Assembly (NCBI GenBank): GCA_000508305.1
Contig: CP006977.1
Coordinates: 1,706,621 to 1,770,620, forward strand
DNA: 64,000 nt
Direction: 5' to 3'
Source: Sulfolobus acidocaldarius SUSAZ
GTDB taxonomy: Archaea; Thermoproteota; Thermoprotei_A; Sulfolobales; Sulfolobaceae
This document shows positions 48,469 through 59,219 of this stretch, piece after piece. Under the pieces are notes generated by a model. It did not search any database, was not told where the DNA came from, and was given only the letters and a program-made list of their open reading frames with translations. Numbering within the stretch: position 1 is the stretch's first letter; the number at the start of each line of letters is the position of its first letter. The position numbers and the translations under genes are program-made.

Positions 48469-48627
48469 TTGAAGAAGGACCAATCTAATGTATTTTTACA
48501 CAAGGAGGATATACTCCTTCATTTTTAATTACTTTATAGTAGAGTAAAGATATGTTTTCTAAATGTTTTAGAATTTTCTACTTGATCGATATATTTATTA
48601 TTTATTATTGCTTAAATTTATTTTGAT

Positions 48628-50295
48628 ATGAAAGAAGATAGACCTTGGTTTAAATATTGGCCTCCCAAACTACCAAAGAGTTTAGATTACCCTAAGGCTC
48701 CTCTGTTCAATATATTAGAGGTCTCAGCTAACAGATACCCTGATAAGGATGCAATAATTTACTATGGAACAAGGATAAAGTATGAAAAATTGTGGAGCGA
48801 TACACTGAAATTTTCCTCCTTCTTGTATAATGAGCTTAACATAAAGAAGGGAGATAGAGTGGCAATATTTATGCCTAACTCTGTCCAGTGGATAATGGCT
48901 TACTTTGGAACACTTAGGGCTAATGCTGTAATAGTTCCGATAAATCCATTAATAGCTGAAGACGAGCTTAACTATATTCTTAAGGATTCAGGTTCAGTGG
49001 CTGTTGTGACTCTCTCCTCTCAATTACCTAAAGTTACAAAGGCTATCCAGGGAACTGAAGTGAGGAGCATTATCTCCGGAATGTTCAGAGACTACCTACC
49101 CTCATCCCCTGAAATTAGGGTTCATCCCCTAATGCTAAAGGAACCTGAGATTCAAGGTGATGTGATAAAGTGGAGGGAGTCAATAAGTAGTAACAGACCT
49201 TTACCGGAAGTAAGTGTAACTAATGAGGACATAGCCCTTATACCCTATACCTCAGGTACTACAGGGTTTCCTAAGGGGTGTGTTCATACCCATTCAACAA
49301 TATGGCCAACAGTTGTGGGCTCATCTTTCTGGAATATGGTCACACCTTCCGCAATTGGTCTTGCATCATTGCCTCTCTTCCATGTTACGGGGTTTATTCA
49401 CAGTCTCAACACTCCAATGTACGTGGGGGGAACTATAGTTTTAATGTCCATATGGGACAGGGAAGCTGCTCTTGACACCATAGAGAAGTATAAGGTAACT
49501 CATTGGACTAATATATCCACGATGGTAATAGATCTACTTTCAACCCCCGGAATCGAGAAGAGGGATCTAAGTTCATTAGTGATGATAGGAGGAGGTGGAG
49601 CTGCTATGCCTGAGGCTGTTGCTAAGAAATTAAGGGAACTAACTGGACTCGATTATGTAGAGGGTTATGGATTGACAGAGACTATGTCTCAAATACATGT
49701 AAATCCACCACATAGACCAAAACTTCAGTGTTTAGGAATTCCTCACTTCGGTGTGGATGCCTTAGTTGTGGATGCCTCATCTGGAGAAGTCCTTCCACCA
49801 AATAAGGAAGGAGAAATTGTGGTCAAATGTCCTAGTCTCTTTAAAGGTTATTGGAGAAAAGAAGAAGAGACTAGAAAATCCTTTATCATAATAAATGGTA
49901 CTGAATATTTTAGAACGGGAGACCTAGGCTACATGGATGACGAGGGTTATTTCTTTATTGTTGATAGAGTGAAAAGAATGATAAATAGAGCAGGTTTTAA
50001 GGTGTGGCCTACAAAGGTAGAGAACAAGTTATACCAACATCCAGCAATATTGGAGGCATGCGTAGTATCGACGCCTGACCCTAGAGTAGGTGAGGAAGTA
50101 AAGGCTTATGTAGTATTGAGACCTGAGTTTAGAGGTAAAGTTACTGAGGAGGACATTATAAACTGGAGTAAGGAGCATATGAGTGCTTATGAGTATCCTA
50201 GAATCGTAGAGTTTGTGGACTCATTGCCTAAAAGCGGTTCTGGAAAGATATTATGGAGGGTCCTGCAGGACAAGGAGAAGAATAAGTCCCACTGA
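48628..50295 (+). CDS. AMP-forming acyl-CoA synthetase
   Basis: A 555-residue ANL-superfamily ligase. The phosphate-binding loop is PYTSGTTGFPKGCVHTH, followed by GYGLTETMSQIH, FRTGDLGYMDDEGYFFIVDR, and the C-terminal catalytic Lys in PKSGSGKILWR. It resembles medium/long-chain fatty-acid CoA ligases but also the 4-hydroxybutyrate and 3-hydroxypropionate CoA synthetases of Sulfolobales. The position after malonyl-CoA reductase favours a 3HP/4HB-related acid. It is the last gene of the cluster on this strand. Confidence 0.88.
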   Translation: MKEDRPWFKYWPPKLPKSLDYPKAPLFNILEVSANRYPDKDAIIYYGTRIKYEKLWSDTLKFSSFLYNELNIKKGDRVAIFMPNSVQWIMAYFGTLRANAVIVPINPLIAEDELNYILKDSGSVAVVTLSSQLPKVTKAIQGTEVRSIISGMFRDYLPSSPEIRVHPLMLKEPEIQGDVIKWRESISSNRPLPEVSVTNEDIALIPYTSGTTGFPKGCVHTHSTIWPTVVGSSFWNMVTPSAIGLASLPLFHVTGFIHSLNTPMYVGGTIVLMSIWDREAALDTIEKYKVTHWTNISTMVIDLLSTPGIEKRDLSSLVMIGGGGAAMPEAVAKKLRELTGLDYVEGYGLTETMSQIHVNPPHRPKLQCLGIPHFGVDALVVDASSGEVLPPNKEGEIVVKCPSLFKGYWRKEEETRKSFIIINGTEYFRTGDLGYMDDEGYFFIVDRVKRMINRAGFKVWPTKVENKLYQHPAILEACVVSTPDPRVGEEVKAYVVLRPEFRGKVTEEDIINWSKEHMSAYEYPRIVEFVDSLPKSGSGKILWRVLQDKEKNKSH

Positions 50296-50329
50296 GGAGT
50301 GGTCTTATGCAGGCTAAAAAATAATCTTA

Positions 50330-51505
50330 TCATGACATATGTCCCTTTCTTGCCACTATGTTAAACGCTACTGCACCTATGAGAGTCGTAAAGAGTGACA
50401 TGAAAATTATACCCTGCAATTCCACCTGATCTAATGCGTTAAGAGATAATCCAATTGTAGCTACGACAAGCCCTGTTTCTCCCCTGGGGATCATTCCCAG
50501 TGCAACAGCATTAGCAGTCTTCAAGTTCTTAATGAAAAGGTAGGCAAATGGAAATACACCTAAGTATTTGAATAGTGAGGAGATTCCGGTGAGCTCTAAG
50601 GAGAGTAACAGGACATTGATATTAAACATCCTCAAATCCACTTGCGCCCCAGTAACTACAAAGAAAAGAGAACCGAAGATACTTAGTAATACATTACTTA
50701 TCTCCTTTATCTTGTTACTCTTTGTACTATTTGCTATTGACATTCCAGCTACAAAGGCTGAAATTATCGGCTAATATCCTAAAGAGACCATAATTAACGA
50801 CAGACCGAACAGTATGACTAAAGGTGCCTCTTGTATGTATTTGTCGCTTAACCTGTCTAGTATTCTTGGTATAATGTATACGGAGACAGCTAATATAACC
50901 ATCCAGATAATTACGAGACTAGAGACAGTTATTCCTAAGGAGGTTATGCTTACTGAAGAACTCTGAATAACAGCTATTGCCGTGGATAGTAATAATAAGT
51001 CAACTATATCATCCACTGCAGATGCTGACACCAGGAAGTTTACTCCTTTTCCTTTAAGCTTGAGTTCATCAAGAATAGATGCTACTGCAGCTAAGCTTGT
51101 AGCACCCATAGACACACCTAAAATCAACGCTGAGTTAAAGCCGAAAGATGGTGTATAGATGTAGAACGTTAAGATGAATGGCAAAAAAGCTCCAAAAAAG
51201 GCTCCTAAAAATCCTAAAACGCCAGCTGACCGTATTGGTGCTAATCCGTGTTCGAGACCAGCTGCGAATATTAATAATATTACTGCAAACTCGGAAAGGA
51301 ATATAACGTATTCATTTATCTCTATTATAGAAAATCCAAACAAATCATTTATTATGTAACCTAAAAGGTAAGGACTTATAAGTATTCCAGCTATCAGCTC
51401 GCCAATAAGATAGGGGAAGCCGTATCTTGCTAAAGCAGATCTCACTACTTCAGCGATAAATATGAAAAGGGATATATCAAATAAGGCAATAATCAGTATG
51501 TCCAT
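50330..51505 (-). pseudogene. CPA2 Na+/H+ antiporter interrupted by in-frame TAG
   Basis: Two minus-strand segments (50771-51505 and 50330-50743) lie in the same frame and together make one 391-codon CPA2 (NapA/KefB-like) antiporter, broken only by TAG at 50771-50773. The reading is SLIMVSLGY-stop-PIISAFVAGMSIANS; family members have a residue such as Ser there, so one base change (TCG to TAG) would explain it. The first half holds the ion-binding SAVDDIVDL pair of Asp; the second half holds FGSLFFVVTGAQVDL. It could be a recent pseudogene, a strain-specific mutation, an assembly error or a suppressed stop. Confidence 0.85.
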
Positions 51506-51692
51506 GAGGCTGTTTTAATATTGTCTGATTTAAAGTTTTTACATCAACATTTATAAACCTGAAATAAGTTGTATTGCCATTAGTCATGATAAAACTATAT
51601 GTTGTAGGATACAGACTTGATCACATACCTTAAGTCTTCAAAGTTATTCGCATTTGTAAAAGATGAGTTTTCTTCTTTGTCGAGGTCTTTCA

Positions 51693-52979
51693 TCAATGTT
51701 CCTCTTCAGGTTCCTTATATTTTCCTAAGATCTCTAATATTTCTGCATATAGGAATCCAATGATGATCCAACTAAAGAATATGTAATTTATTGCAGGGAT
51801 ATTCTCTTGGATAGCGTATATTAAAACAACAAGTGACATAATACTAGCCAATACTCCTAATGTGATCTCTTTTTTCCTTTTCCTTATTTTCTTGATAGAT
51901 ATCCTGACTAGCGAAAAGCTGGCTGAGACTGAAATTAAGAGATAGCTTAGTACTGTAAGACCACCTAGGAATAGGAAAGTTGAATATGTACCGAAAAAGT
52001 GTATGGAGATGATAAGGAGAATAGAATAAATTATAAGGGAAGAGACTTCAGCGTTAAATGGTCTATTATCACGACTTTTGGCTAGGAAACTGGGCATAAA
52101 ATTGTTTTGAGACATAGAGAACATAGCTCTTGACATTGCTATTATATAAGCAATACCACCCAAAACACCTCCGTTCAGTGCCGAGAAAATAAGGTAAATG
52201 AATATAAATGGCGAGGAGTCCCTTATCAATTGCAGGAGATCACTGTTTCCATAAAGTGAAGAGCCATAGAATAAGAGGGCAGATAACAGCCCACCAGCTA
52301 GTATCACGGCAACTGTAATTATACCCACAACTCTTCTAGCATTTTTGACCTCTCCTGACATCGGATTAAGATTTTCGTAACCGATAGGCATGCCTATAGC
52401 GTATAGAATGACTAAGAAAGGATTAACTGGGATAGTTAGCGAGAAACTCGAGTTAGCTTTTATCAGCAAAATGAGAGAGGCTACTATTATAGCAGTGATT
52501 TCAGCTAACGATATGAACTCAGCATATTTCACAGAGAGATCTAGCCCCCTCACTATGAAGAAGGCAGAGACTAGGATGATAATTATGGTAAAAATATCCT
52601 CACTTAAAAAAGGATATTTCACATAAGTCGACAGTATGTATATTGATCCTGCCAATAGAGTCCCACCATAGGCAAAGGCGTATAAAGTGAACATCCAACC
52701 ACTAAGTAATCCTAATCTCTCTGTCAAGGAGTAAAAGGCATAGGTGAAATATCCTCCCTGTTGAGGATATCTTATCGATAAGCTGTAAATGACTAAACCG
52801 TTAACCAATACTAGTATCGTTCCTATTATGGTTGCTGGGACCAAGAAGGAACCTCCCAGTTGAAGTCCTACAGTACCGAACGTGATGATGGAAGTGAGTG
52901 GTGCCTGACCACCAAACGAGAGTGAAAATGCCTCAAACACCGATAGAGCTTTTTTATTACTCACAATACCTAACCACAT
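51693..52979 (-). CDS. APC-family amino acid permease
   Basis: A 428-residue membrane protein with about 12 TM segments. The opening SFGGQAPLTSIITFGTVG and IRYPQQGGYFTYAFYSLTER match the APC signature around TM1-TM3, and PIGYENLNPMSGEVKNARR is typical of TM6 and its following loop. It probably imports an amino acid or amine with protons. It stands alone on the minus strand, next to the broken antiporter. Confidence 0.85.
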   Translation of the reverse strand: MWLGIVSNKKALSVFEAFSLSFGGQAPLTSIITFGTVGLQLGGSFLVPATIIGTILVLVNGLVIYSLSIRYPQQGGYFTYAFYSLTERLGLLSGWMFTLYAFAYGGTLLAGSIYILSTYVKYPFLSEDIFTIIIILVSAFFIVRGLDLSVKYAEFISLAEITAIIVASLILLIKANSSFSLTIPVNPFLVILYAIGMPIGYENLNPMSGEVKNARRVVGIITVAVILAGGLLSALLFYGSSLYGNSDLLQLIRDSSPFIFIYLIFSALNGGVLGGIAYIIAMSRAMFSMSQNNFMPSFLAKSRDNRPFNAEVSSLIIYSILLIISIHFFGTYSTFLFLGGLTVLSYLLISVSASFSLVRISIKKIRKRKKEITLGVLASIMSLVVLIYAIQENIPAINYIFFSWIIIGFLYAEILEILGKYKEPEEEH

Positions 52980-53090
52980 TAAAGGCTAATACAAAATTAT
53001 CTGGTTTTTTCAAGAAAAATCTGTTATTCAAACCGTGTAATTCTATTATTCACGACAATTGAGCTAGAATAAAAAAGCGAAAATATAGTA

Positions 53091-54038
53091 TCATTTAACT
53101 ACTCTGTTAACTAATATTCCTATTTTTTCTACATAAAGTTCGACTAAACTTCCAGGTCTCAACACTCTTCCATTGTCAAGCCCACAACAACCAGATATGG
53201 TCCCAGACCCAAATACATCTCCTGGTCTAATGTACTCGTCTTGAGATACGTATGAAATCATTTCCTCAAAGCTCCATTGCATATCTTCAGCCCTAGTATC
53301 ACACCACTTCTCCCCATCAACACTGGCATATGCCCTAAGCCCCTTAATCTCGCCCACTTCGTCTTTAGTTACAATCCACGGTCCTAGACCATTTGCAAAA
53401 TCCTTCCCTTTCGCAGGACCTAATAGACATGTCATTTCCCTCATCTGAATATCCCTAGCACTGAAGTCATTAAAGATAGTATAGCCTAAAATATAGTCTC
53501 TTGCCTTCCTCTTCTCAATATTTACTCCTTTCCTGTAGACTATAGCTCCAATCTCCAGTTCAAAATCCAGTGCATTTGAGTAAGAAGGCCAGGGTACATT
53601 CTCCTTGTGACCATAAAATACAGCAGGGTCACCTTTGTAATATATTGGAATCTTGAACCACTCTTCAGGAATTTGTTGACCTTTCCTTTTATAACTCGCC
53701 TCAACATGACCTTTAAAAGCTAAGAAATCTCTAACCGTATTAGCCCTTTGTAATGGTGCCTTCAGTCTAACTTCATTGATCTTTACCAGGAGCTCTTCTC
53801 TATTCCTAACCCAGCCAAGCAAGTTACTAATCAATTCTATTGCCCTTTCTCCGGCTTGAATAACACCCAACATATCAGATGGGACTAGGGCATTGCAGAA
53901 TCTCTCCACAAAAATTTCCTCTTCTCCTCTCTCTAAGTAGAACTCGTAGCATGAATTATTGAGATCAGCAATGTATTTATCATCAACAACTACACCACTC
54001 CTTACCCTACCTTGACTTAAATAACTAACGAGTTTCAT
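53091..54038 (-). CDS. Fumarylacetoacetate hydrolase (FAH) family protein
   Basis: A 315-residue FAH-family protein. Metal-binding and catalytic parts are visible in LDFELEIGAIVYRKG (Glu ligands), GYTIFNDFSARDIQMRE (Asp ligand and conserved SARD) and KDFANGLGPWIVT. GDVFGSGTISGCCG is the usual C-terminal loop. The family cleaves or hydrates acyl-pyruvates and also includes sugar-acid dehydratases; in Sulfolobus pentose degradation, 2-keto-3-deoxyarabinonate dehydratase is a FAH member. The reaction here is unknown. It is divergent from an MBL-fold hydrolase 55 bp away. Confidence 0.86.
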   Translation of the reverse strand: MKLVSYLSQGRVRSGVVVDDKYIADLNNSCYEFYLERGEEEIFVERFCNALVPSDMLGVIQAGERAIELISNLLGWVRNREELLVKINEVRLKAPLQRANTVRDFLAFKGHVEASYKRKGQQIPEEWFKIPIYYKGDPAVFYGHKENVPWPSYSNALDFELEIGAIVYRKGVNIEKRKARDYILGYTIFNDFSARDIQMREMTCLLGPAKGKDFANGLGPWIVTKDEVGEIKGLRAYASVDGEKWCDTRAEDMQWSFEEMISYVSQDEYIRPGDVFGSGTISGCCGLDNGRVLRPGSLVELYVEKIGILVNRVVK

Positions 54039-54093
54039 AGTAAATTAATAAGTCTAAATAAATAATAAATATTGTCATTTTATACTATAAATT

Positions 54094-55011
54094 ATGATTG
54101 AATATAAATTAGAAAGGGTGAGCGATAATGCTTATGCATTTATACAAGGTAATGGCGACTGGTTTTTAAGTAATGCAGGATTTATAGTAGGTAAGGACTT
54201 CGTAGTAGTTATTGATTCCTTAACGAGTGAAAAACCCACCAAGGTATTTAAGGAAGAGATGAGGAAAACAGTAGGAGATAAACCCGTAAAGTATTTAATA
54301 AATACGCATGAACACGGAGACCACATTTGGACTAACCATCTGTTTAGTGCCACAACAATATCTCATAAAAATTGTAGACAGACCACTATAGAAGGTATGA
54401 AAAGTGGAGTAAATCCCTATGAACATGTATTTAAGGAAGTAGATTTCACGGGTTGGAAATATACTCCCCAAGACATAACAGTTGAAAGTGAAATGAGTCT
54501 ATGGGTGGACAAGGATAGGGAGCTCAAGATAATTCATCCTGGATTTGCCCACACGAGAAGTGATCTATTCATCTACTTTCCTGACGAAAAGGTAGTATTC
54601 ACGGGAGATCTTCTGTTTTCTCCTCCATGTACACCTTTCGCCTTAATGGGTTACTTACAGGGTTACATTAAAACTCTCGAAGATTTGGCTAGTTTAGATG
54701 CTGACGTTTACGTACCTGGACACGGAGGAATTGTGTATGACAGAAAACCCCTTTATGAGGCTAGAGATTACCTAATATTTGTGAGAGATGAGGCTAGAAA
54801 GCTAATGAAACGAGGTATTGAGGATCCAGTAGTAGCGTCAAAGGAGGTTAGCCTTGGGAAATATGACTCTTGGCTGTCAAAAGAGAGGATAATCGGAAAT
54901 ATGGCTAGAGCCTATAGTGAGCTAAAAGGTGGGTTACCGGCATCTCCGCTCAATGACATGGAGAGGATAATCATGGAGATGATGAAGCTTAGACAGGGTA
55001 AAACTTCTTGA
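54094..55011 (+). CDS. Metallo-beta-lactamase fold hydrolase
   Basis: A 305-residue MBL protein with the complete HxHxDH motif (THEHGDHIW, His72-x-His74-x-Asp76-His77), a later His in HPGFAHTRSD and the Asp/His in FTGDLLFS and VPGHGG. It is a zinc hydrolase, with lactones, thioesters or similar as possible substrates. The start lies 55 bp from the divergent FAH gene, so the two probably share a control region and act in one pathway. There is no signal peptide. Confidence 0.87.
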   Translation: MIEYKLERVSDNAYAFIQGNGDWFLSNAGFIVGKDFVVVIDSLTSEKPTKVFKEEMRKTVGDKPVKYLINTHEHGDHIWTNHLFSATTISHKNCRQTTIEGMKSGVNPYEHVFKEVDFTGWKYTPQDITVESEMSLWVDKDRELKIIHPGFAHTRSDLFIYFPDEKVVFTGDLLFSPPCTPFALMGYLQGYIKTLEDLASLDADVYVPGHGGIVYDRKPLYEARDYLIFVRDEARKLMKRGIEDPVVASKEVSLGKYDSWLSKERIIGNMARAYSELKGGLPASPLNDMERIIMEMMKLRQGKTS

Positions 55012-55360
55012 TAACAAAAGAAGACGATAGAATATATTAACTGGCTGTACCTTGCTTTTGACGTAATTCTTTGGTTGTACTCTGTGTAAACATGTGATTT
55101 TAGAATTATATTTAAGAACTTAGACCTACTATGTTTAGACTAATAGAAAAGTTAGCTATAACCATCCCTATTCACGTAAATTCAATTACACTTGAATTCC
55201 TCACAGATTCTCTTGATAAAATTACAAAATAGTTTAACGTCACCCTCCCTTTTCCAGGGCTAAGATCAGTGGCTTTTAAAAACTTTCGAAAGATGCATTT
55301 TTTGCATTTATATCAATAATTTAAATCAATTGACTAGTAATAACTTTACTGATAATAAAA
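55012..55360. other. Intergenic region (349 bp)
   Basis: AT-rich spacer between the MBL hydrolase and the TauE-like gene. Apart from promoter-like A/T runs near 55310-55350, I see nothing in it. Confidence 0.3.
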
Positions 55361-56248
55361 ATGGTGATAAATTTAGACCCTTTATTTCTCGGAATAGTAT
55401 TCTTGATTGCGTCTATACCTACAGGAGGTTTAGGATATGGGTTTTCTGCAGTGTCCACACCCATTCTCTTGATCGATTACTCACCTAAACAAATTTCCCC
55501 TATACTTAACTTTATCGAGCTCTTTCAGAATTCTTCAAATGCTATAATAAATTCTAGGAAACACACACTTAAGAGAGAAATAATCTTTTTTGTACTCTTC
55601 GCCAGTCCTGGTCTGGTCGTGGGATCAATTCTAGGTTCCTATATACTTAAAACCTTAGGAGGGACAAGTCCTCAGCTAAAAATATTGATATATGTAATCT
55701 TGATTCCCTTAATTCTATTACAGGCTTACGGTTTTAGAAAGTCTTTTACATTAAAATCGTGGAAGTATTTAGGCTCCATCATCACCCTACCAATCGGATG
55801 TCTTTATGGAATAACCACAATAAGCGGTCCGCCTCTAGCGTTGATAGTTAACAATCAGGGTTTAAGTAAGGACGAATTCAGATTTGCTATCGCATTACTT
55901 AGAGTGGTAGAGAGTTATACAACATTCACCTCATATCTTGCCTTAGGAGTATTTTCCCCAACAGTGATTTATTATTCCGCCCTGACTTCTCCAGCAATCA
56001 TAGGAGGGATGGCTATTGGATACTTTCTGAGCTCAAAAGTCAGAATAAAGGAGGACTTCAGGAGAGTGGCTATGAGTTTTGACGCGTATGTAACAGGCTT
56101 TGGCCTATCTAATAACTTAGCTGGAATACTCTCTAACAGTCTCGTTATATGCTATATACCCTTCTTCATAACGGTTTTAATAGACTTAATATTATTACGC
56201 AGGTATGTGAAAGTTCAGAGACCTAAGTACAAAACTCAAAATTCATAA
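55361..56248 (+). CDS. TauE/SafE-family permease
   Basis: A 295-residue membrane protein with about eight TM segments and the two-repeat layout of TauE/SafE. LIASIPTGGLGYGFSAVSTP near the N-terminus and LPIGCLYGITTISGPPLALIV in the second repeat are the conserved glycine-rich segments. The family exports sulfonates, sulfite or organic acids. The C-terminus is short and basic (RRYVKVQRPKYK), probably cytoplasmic. The substrate is unknown. Confidence 0.8.
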   Translation: MVINLDPLFLGIVFLIASIPTGGLGYGFSAVSTPILLIDYSPKQISPILNFIELFQNSSNAIINSRKHTLKREIIFFVLFASPGLVVGSILGSYILKTLGGTSPQLKILIYVILIPLILLQAYGFRKSFTLKSWKYLGSIITLPIGCLYGITTISGPPLALIVNNQGLSKDEFRFAIALLRVVESYTTFTSYLALGVFSPTVIYYSALTSPAIIGGMAIGYFLSSKVRIKEDFRRVAMSFDAYVTGFGLSNNLAGILSNSLVICYIPFFITVLIDLILLRRYVKVQRPKYKTQNS

Positions 56249-56409
56249 CAATAAACCTATATATCTAAGTGAACTTTAATTTTTTAGTAGATAGTCACAC
56301 CCCCCACTTCTTTATGCGCACACCTATAAAACTTGTCACATCATTTAATGGAAAAGGATTATCGAAATAATGAATTTATTAATGTTATTAATAAAAGTAT
56401 ATAGGTACT

Positions 56410-57366
56410 ATGCAGTACACAATACATGCGATAACTCACAATAAGTGGGATAACTCATTACAACCCGTTCTTAAGGTCTCTGATGGGGATGTGATCACGT
56501 TAGAGACTAAAGAGGCATCTGACGGACAAGTGACTCTGTCCTCTAGTGTCCAGGACTTACTGAAATTAGATTTTTCTAGGATACACCCCCTCACTGGACC
56601 AATAGAGGTCGTAGGAGCTGAGCCTGGGGACGCATTAGAGATAGAGTTTCTGGACTTCCGAAATAAGGGATGGGGGTGGACAGGAGTACTTCCTGGGTTT
56701 GGGTTTTTGGCTGATGAACAGTACACCTCTCCAATAGATGTTTTAGGTCCTGCCCTTAAAATATGGAAAGCAGATGATAAGTACGCTTATGCAAAATTTG
56801 GTGATTTAGAGGTTTCAGTCCCATTACACCCATTCCCTGGAGTAATAGGTGTAGCTTTACCTCAAAGGGGAAAGTTCAGTACTATCCCGCCAAGGGAAAA
56901 TGGAGGAAATATGGACATAAGGCACCTGACGATTGGCACAAAACTCTACCTTCCGGTATTCGTTAATGGGGCGTTACTCTCGGTGGGTGATACTCATCTA
57001 GCTCAAGGAGATGGAGAGGTATGTGGAACTGCTATTGAAGGTCCGATGGAGGTTACAATTAAGATCAGACTACTGAAAAACGTGGGTCTCGGTCAACCTG
57101 TGTTTATTACAAAAAGGGTAAAGGAAATGGAGTTTAGTGAATATATCGCATTTCCGGGTATAGATCGAGATCTTTGGAGCGCATCAAAAAAGGCAGTAAG
57201 GGGGATTATATCCATACTATCTAAATATATGACACCTGTAGAGGCATATATGTTAGCTAGTGCAGTTGTGAATTTAAGGGTGAGCGAAGTAGTTGATGTT
57301 CCCAATTGGATAGTAACAGCCTACCTACCCAAAGACGTACTAGGGAGGGATATACAGTTGGTTTAA
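56410..57366 (+). CDS. Acetamidase/formamidase family amidase
   Basis: A 318-residue FmdA/AmdA-family protein. HPLTGPIEVVGAEPGDALEI at ~55-75 is the family signature, HPFPGVIGVALP and NGGNMDIRHLTIG follow, and SVGDTHLAQGDGEVCGTAIE carries the metal/active-site residues. It hydrolyses formamide, acetamide or another short amide to ammonia and an acid in the cytoplasm. It is a single gene with its own promoter region and fits the amide-scavenging theme of the window. Confidence 0.9.
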   Translation: MQYTIHAITHNKWDNSLQPVLKVSDGDVITLETKEASDGQVTLSSSVQDLLKLDFSRIHPLTGPIEVVGAEPGDALEIEFLDFRNKGWGWTGVLPGFGFLADEQYTSPIDVLGPALKIWKADDKYAYAKFGDLEVSVPLHPFPGVIGVALPQRGKFSTIPPRENGGNMDIRHLTIGTKLYLPVFVNGALLSVGDTHLAQGDGEVCGTAIEGPMEVTIKIRLLKNVGLGQPVFITKRVKEMEFSEYIAFPGIDRDLWSASKKAVRGIISILSKYMTPVEAYMLASAVVNLRVSEVVDVPNWIVTAYLPKDVLGRDIQLV

Positions 57367-57480
57367 ACCAACTTATTAAGCGAAGATCTAGTGCATTAGT
57401 CCTCTCAAAAAAATTTCTGAACAGGAGAACAATAAACTAAAAATTTTTCTCTTGACTTCCCTAATCTCCCACATTTATTT

Positions 57481-57948
57481 CTAATATATTCTTTTTACGT
57501 ACTTAGAATGAATTTCTCTAAATCCCATTTTCTTGTAGAAGGATGACGCGATTACGTTTCTTGAAGGGAAATTAGCTGATAGTAATTGGATTCCTCTCTT
57601 CTCTAACTCCTCTTCAATGAAACTAATTATATCCTTTCCCACTCCTTGCCTCCTGTATGCAGGATGAACGTAAAACTCCTCTATTATTGCCTCCCTATCA
57701 GGGAAGTAAAAGCTCCTCTCATGCACTATAACCCTTGCAGTACCGACAATTTTACCATTGTCCTCAGCTACTACAATAATTTCGTCTGGATTTTCAAGGC
57801 TCTTGTCTACACTCTTTGACACTCTCTCCTCTAGATTCTCTGGATTATTCAACAGGGGGTCAAATTCACTATTCAACCTATACATCCTGCTGAAGAAGTC
57901 CACAATGTTTTTTGTATCTTCTTTTTTAGCCAGTCTTATGCTGACCAT
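57481..57948 (-). CDS. GNAT N-acetyltransferase
   Basis: A 155-residue GNAT-fold protein. Motif A with the acetyl-CoA pyrophosphate loop is [20 protein letters not shown] (RRQGVG), and the C-terminal [12 protein letters not shown] is motif B. The acceptor is unknown: a protein N-terminus, lysine or small amine. Its start lies inside the 3' end of the malic enzyme gene (13-bp overlap), so the two are co-transcribed from upstream of malic enzyme. This coupling could hint at regulation of metabolism by acetylation, but that is speculation. Confidence 0.85.
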   Translation of the reverse strand: MVSIRLAKKEDTKNIVDFFSRMYRLNSEFDPLLNNPENLEERVSKSVDKSLENPDEIIVVAEDNGKIVGTARVIVHERSFYFPDREAIIEEFYVHPAYRRQGVGKDIISFIEEELEKRGIQLLSANFPSRNVIASSFYKKMGFREIHSKYVKRIY

Positions 57949-59219
57949 ATTGTTACCACCAAACCCATTATTTTCCTAGCCCTTAATATTCTCTGCTTCG
58001 CTATTTCCCTAAATTCCTCCCTACTCTTGTTATTTCTTGCTAAGCCCAACTCCACTGCTTTACTTGCTATTGCAGAGGCTACCTCATAGTAAGCCTCCCA
58101 TTCGTCCATCCTTGGAATAATGTAGTTTTCATTGATACCTTTTCTCCTTGCAAACTCAGCCAAAGCTTCTGATGCTGAAATTACCATTTTGTCTGTCACA
58201 CTCTTGGCTCTACTGTCTAAGACTCCCCTAAACACAGCTGGAAATATTAATGAGTTATTCACCTGATTTGGGAAATCACTCCTGCCTGTGGCTACTATTT
58301 TTGCTCCTGCCTCTTTAGCATCTTGAGGTAAGATCTCGGGTATTGGATTTGCCAGAGCAAAGACTATCGCGTTCTTATTCATTACGCTTACCCACTCTTT
58401 CTTTATAACGTTTGGACCTGGAGTTGAAGCCGAAATAACTACATCAGCCCCACTGAACGCGTCTTTAATCTCCTTGACCTCATAACCATTTGTCTTTACA
58501 GCTAACTCGTATTTCCATCTATGATGTAACATTAAGTGGTCAATGTCTTCCCTGGTCGAGTATAATGGTCCCTTACTGTCTATCATTATCATGTTCTCTA
58601 GCTTAAAACCGTACTCAGCTAATATTCTAGCCGTAGCTATATTTGAAGCCCCCGCACCGTATAATACCACTTTGCTTTCCTTTGGATCCTTATTTGTCAG
58701 TATCATCGCGTTTATTAGCCCAGCTAAGATTGCACCGGCTGTGCCCTGTTGGTCATCATGCCAAACGGGTATTTCTAACATTGATTGCAACTTTTCAAGG
58801 ATGTAGAAACACTTTGGAGATTCTATATCCTCTAGGTTTATACCACCAAATGAGGTTTCTAGTGCTTTAACCACTGAAATGAATTCATCAGCACTCTTTA
58901 CGTTTATTGGCAATGGTATTGCATCCACTCCGCCTAAATATTTGAACAGTAGTGATTTTCCTTCCATAACAGGCATTGCTGCTGTGGGACCAATCCTACC
59001 TAAGCCCAATACCCTAGTACCGTCTGTAACTACAGCAATTGTATTCCATCTGCTTGTCAGCTCAAAGCTCTTCTCAGGATCTTTATATATAGCCTTGGAT
59101 ACCTCAGCTACGCCAGGAGTGTAAATAAGGGAAAAGTCATCATACGAAGTTATCGGAATCTTTGGATATATTTCAATTTTTCCCTCGTACTTTTTAGATA
59201 ATTCTACAGGATCTTTCAT
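57936..59219 (-). CDS. Malic enzyme (decarboxylating malate dehydrogenase)
   Basis: A 427-residue malic enzyme of the short archaeal/bacterial type. [13 protein letters not shown] holds the conserved Tyr region, [13 protein letters not shown] the substrate Lys region, [15 protein letters not shown] the metal-binding Asp pair, and [15 protein letters not shown] the cofactor-binding Rossmann motif. It converts malate to pyruvate and CO2 with NAD(P)+, linking the C4 intermediates of the 3HP/4HB or citric acid cycles to pyruvate. It is the first gene of a two-gene operon with the GNAT protein. Confidence 0.92.
   Translation of the reverse strand: MKDPVELSKKYEGKIEIYPKIPITSYDDFSLIYTPGVAEVSKAIYKDPEKSFELTSRWNTIAVVTDGTRVLGLGRIGPTAAMPVMEGKSLLFKYLGGVDAIPLPINVKSADEFISVVKALETSFGGINLEDIESPKCFYILEKLQSMLEIPVWHDDQQGTAGAILAGLINAMILTNKDPKESKVVLYGAGASNIATARILAEYGFKLENMIMIDSKGPLYSTREDIDHLMLHHRWKYELAVKTNGYEVKEIKDAFSGADVVISASTPGPNVIKKEWVSVMNKNAIVFALANPIPEILPQDAKEAGAKIVATGRSDFPNQVNNSLIFPAVFRGVLDSRAKSVTDKMVISASEALAEFARRKGINENYIIPRMDEWEAYYEVASAIASKAVELGLARNNKSREEFREIAKQRILRARKIMGLVVTIWSA

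Noticed and set aside
50771-50773. TAG read as pyrrolysine
   Set aside because: No pyrrolysine system is known in Sulfolobales, and the position in CPA2 proteins is an ordinary small residue. A nonsense mutation is simpler.
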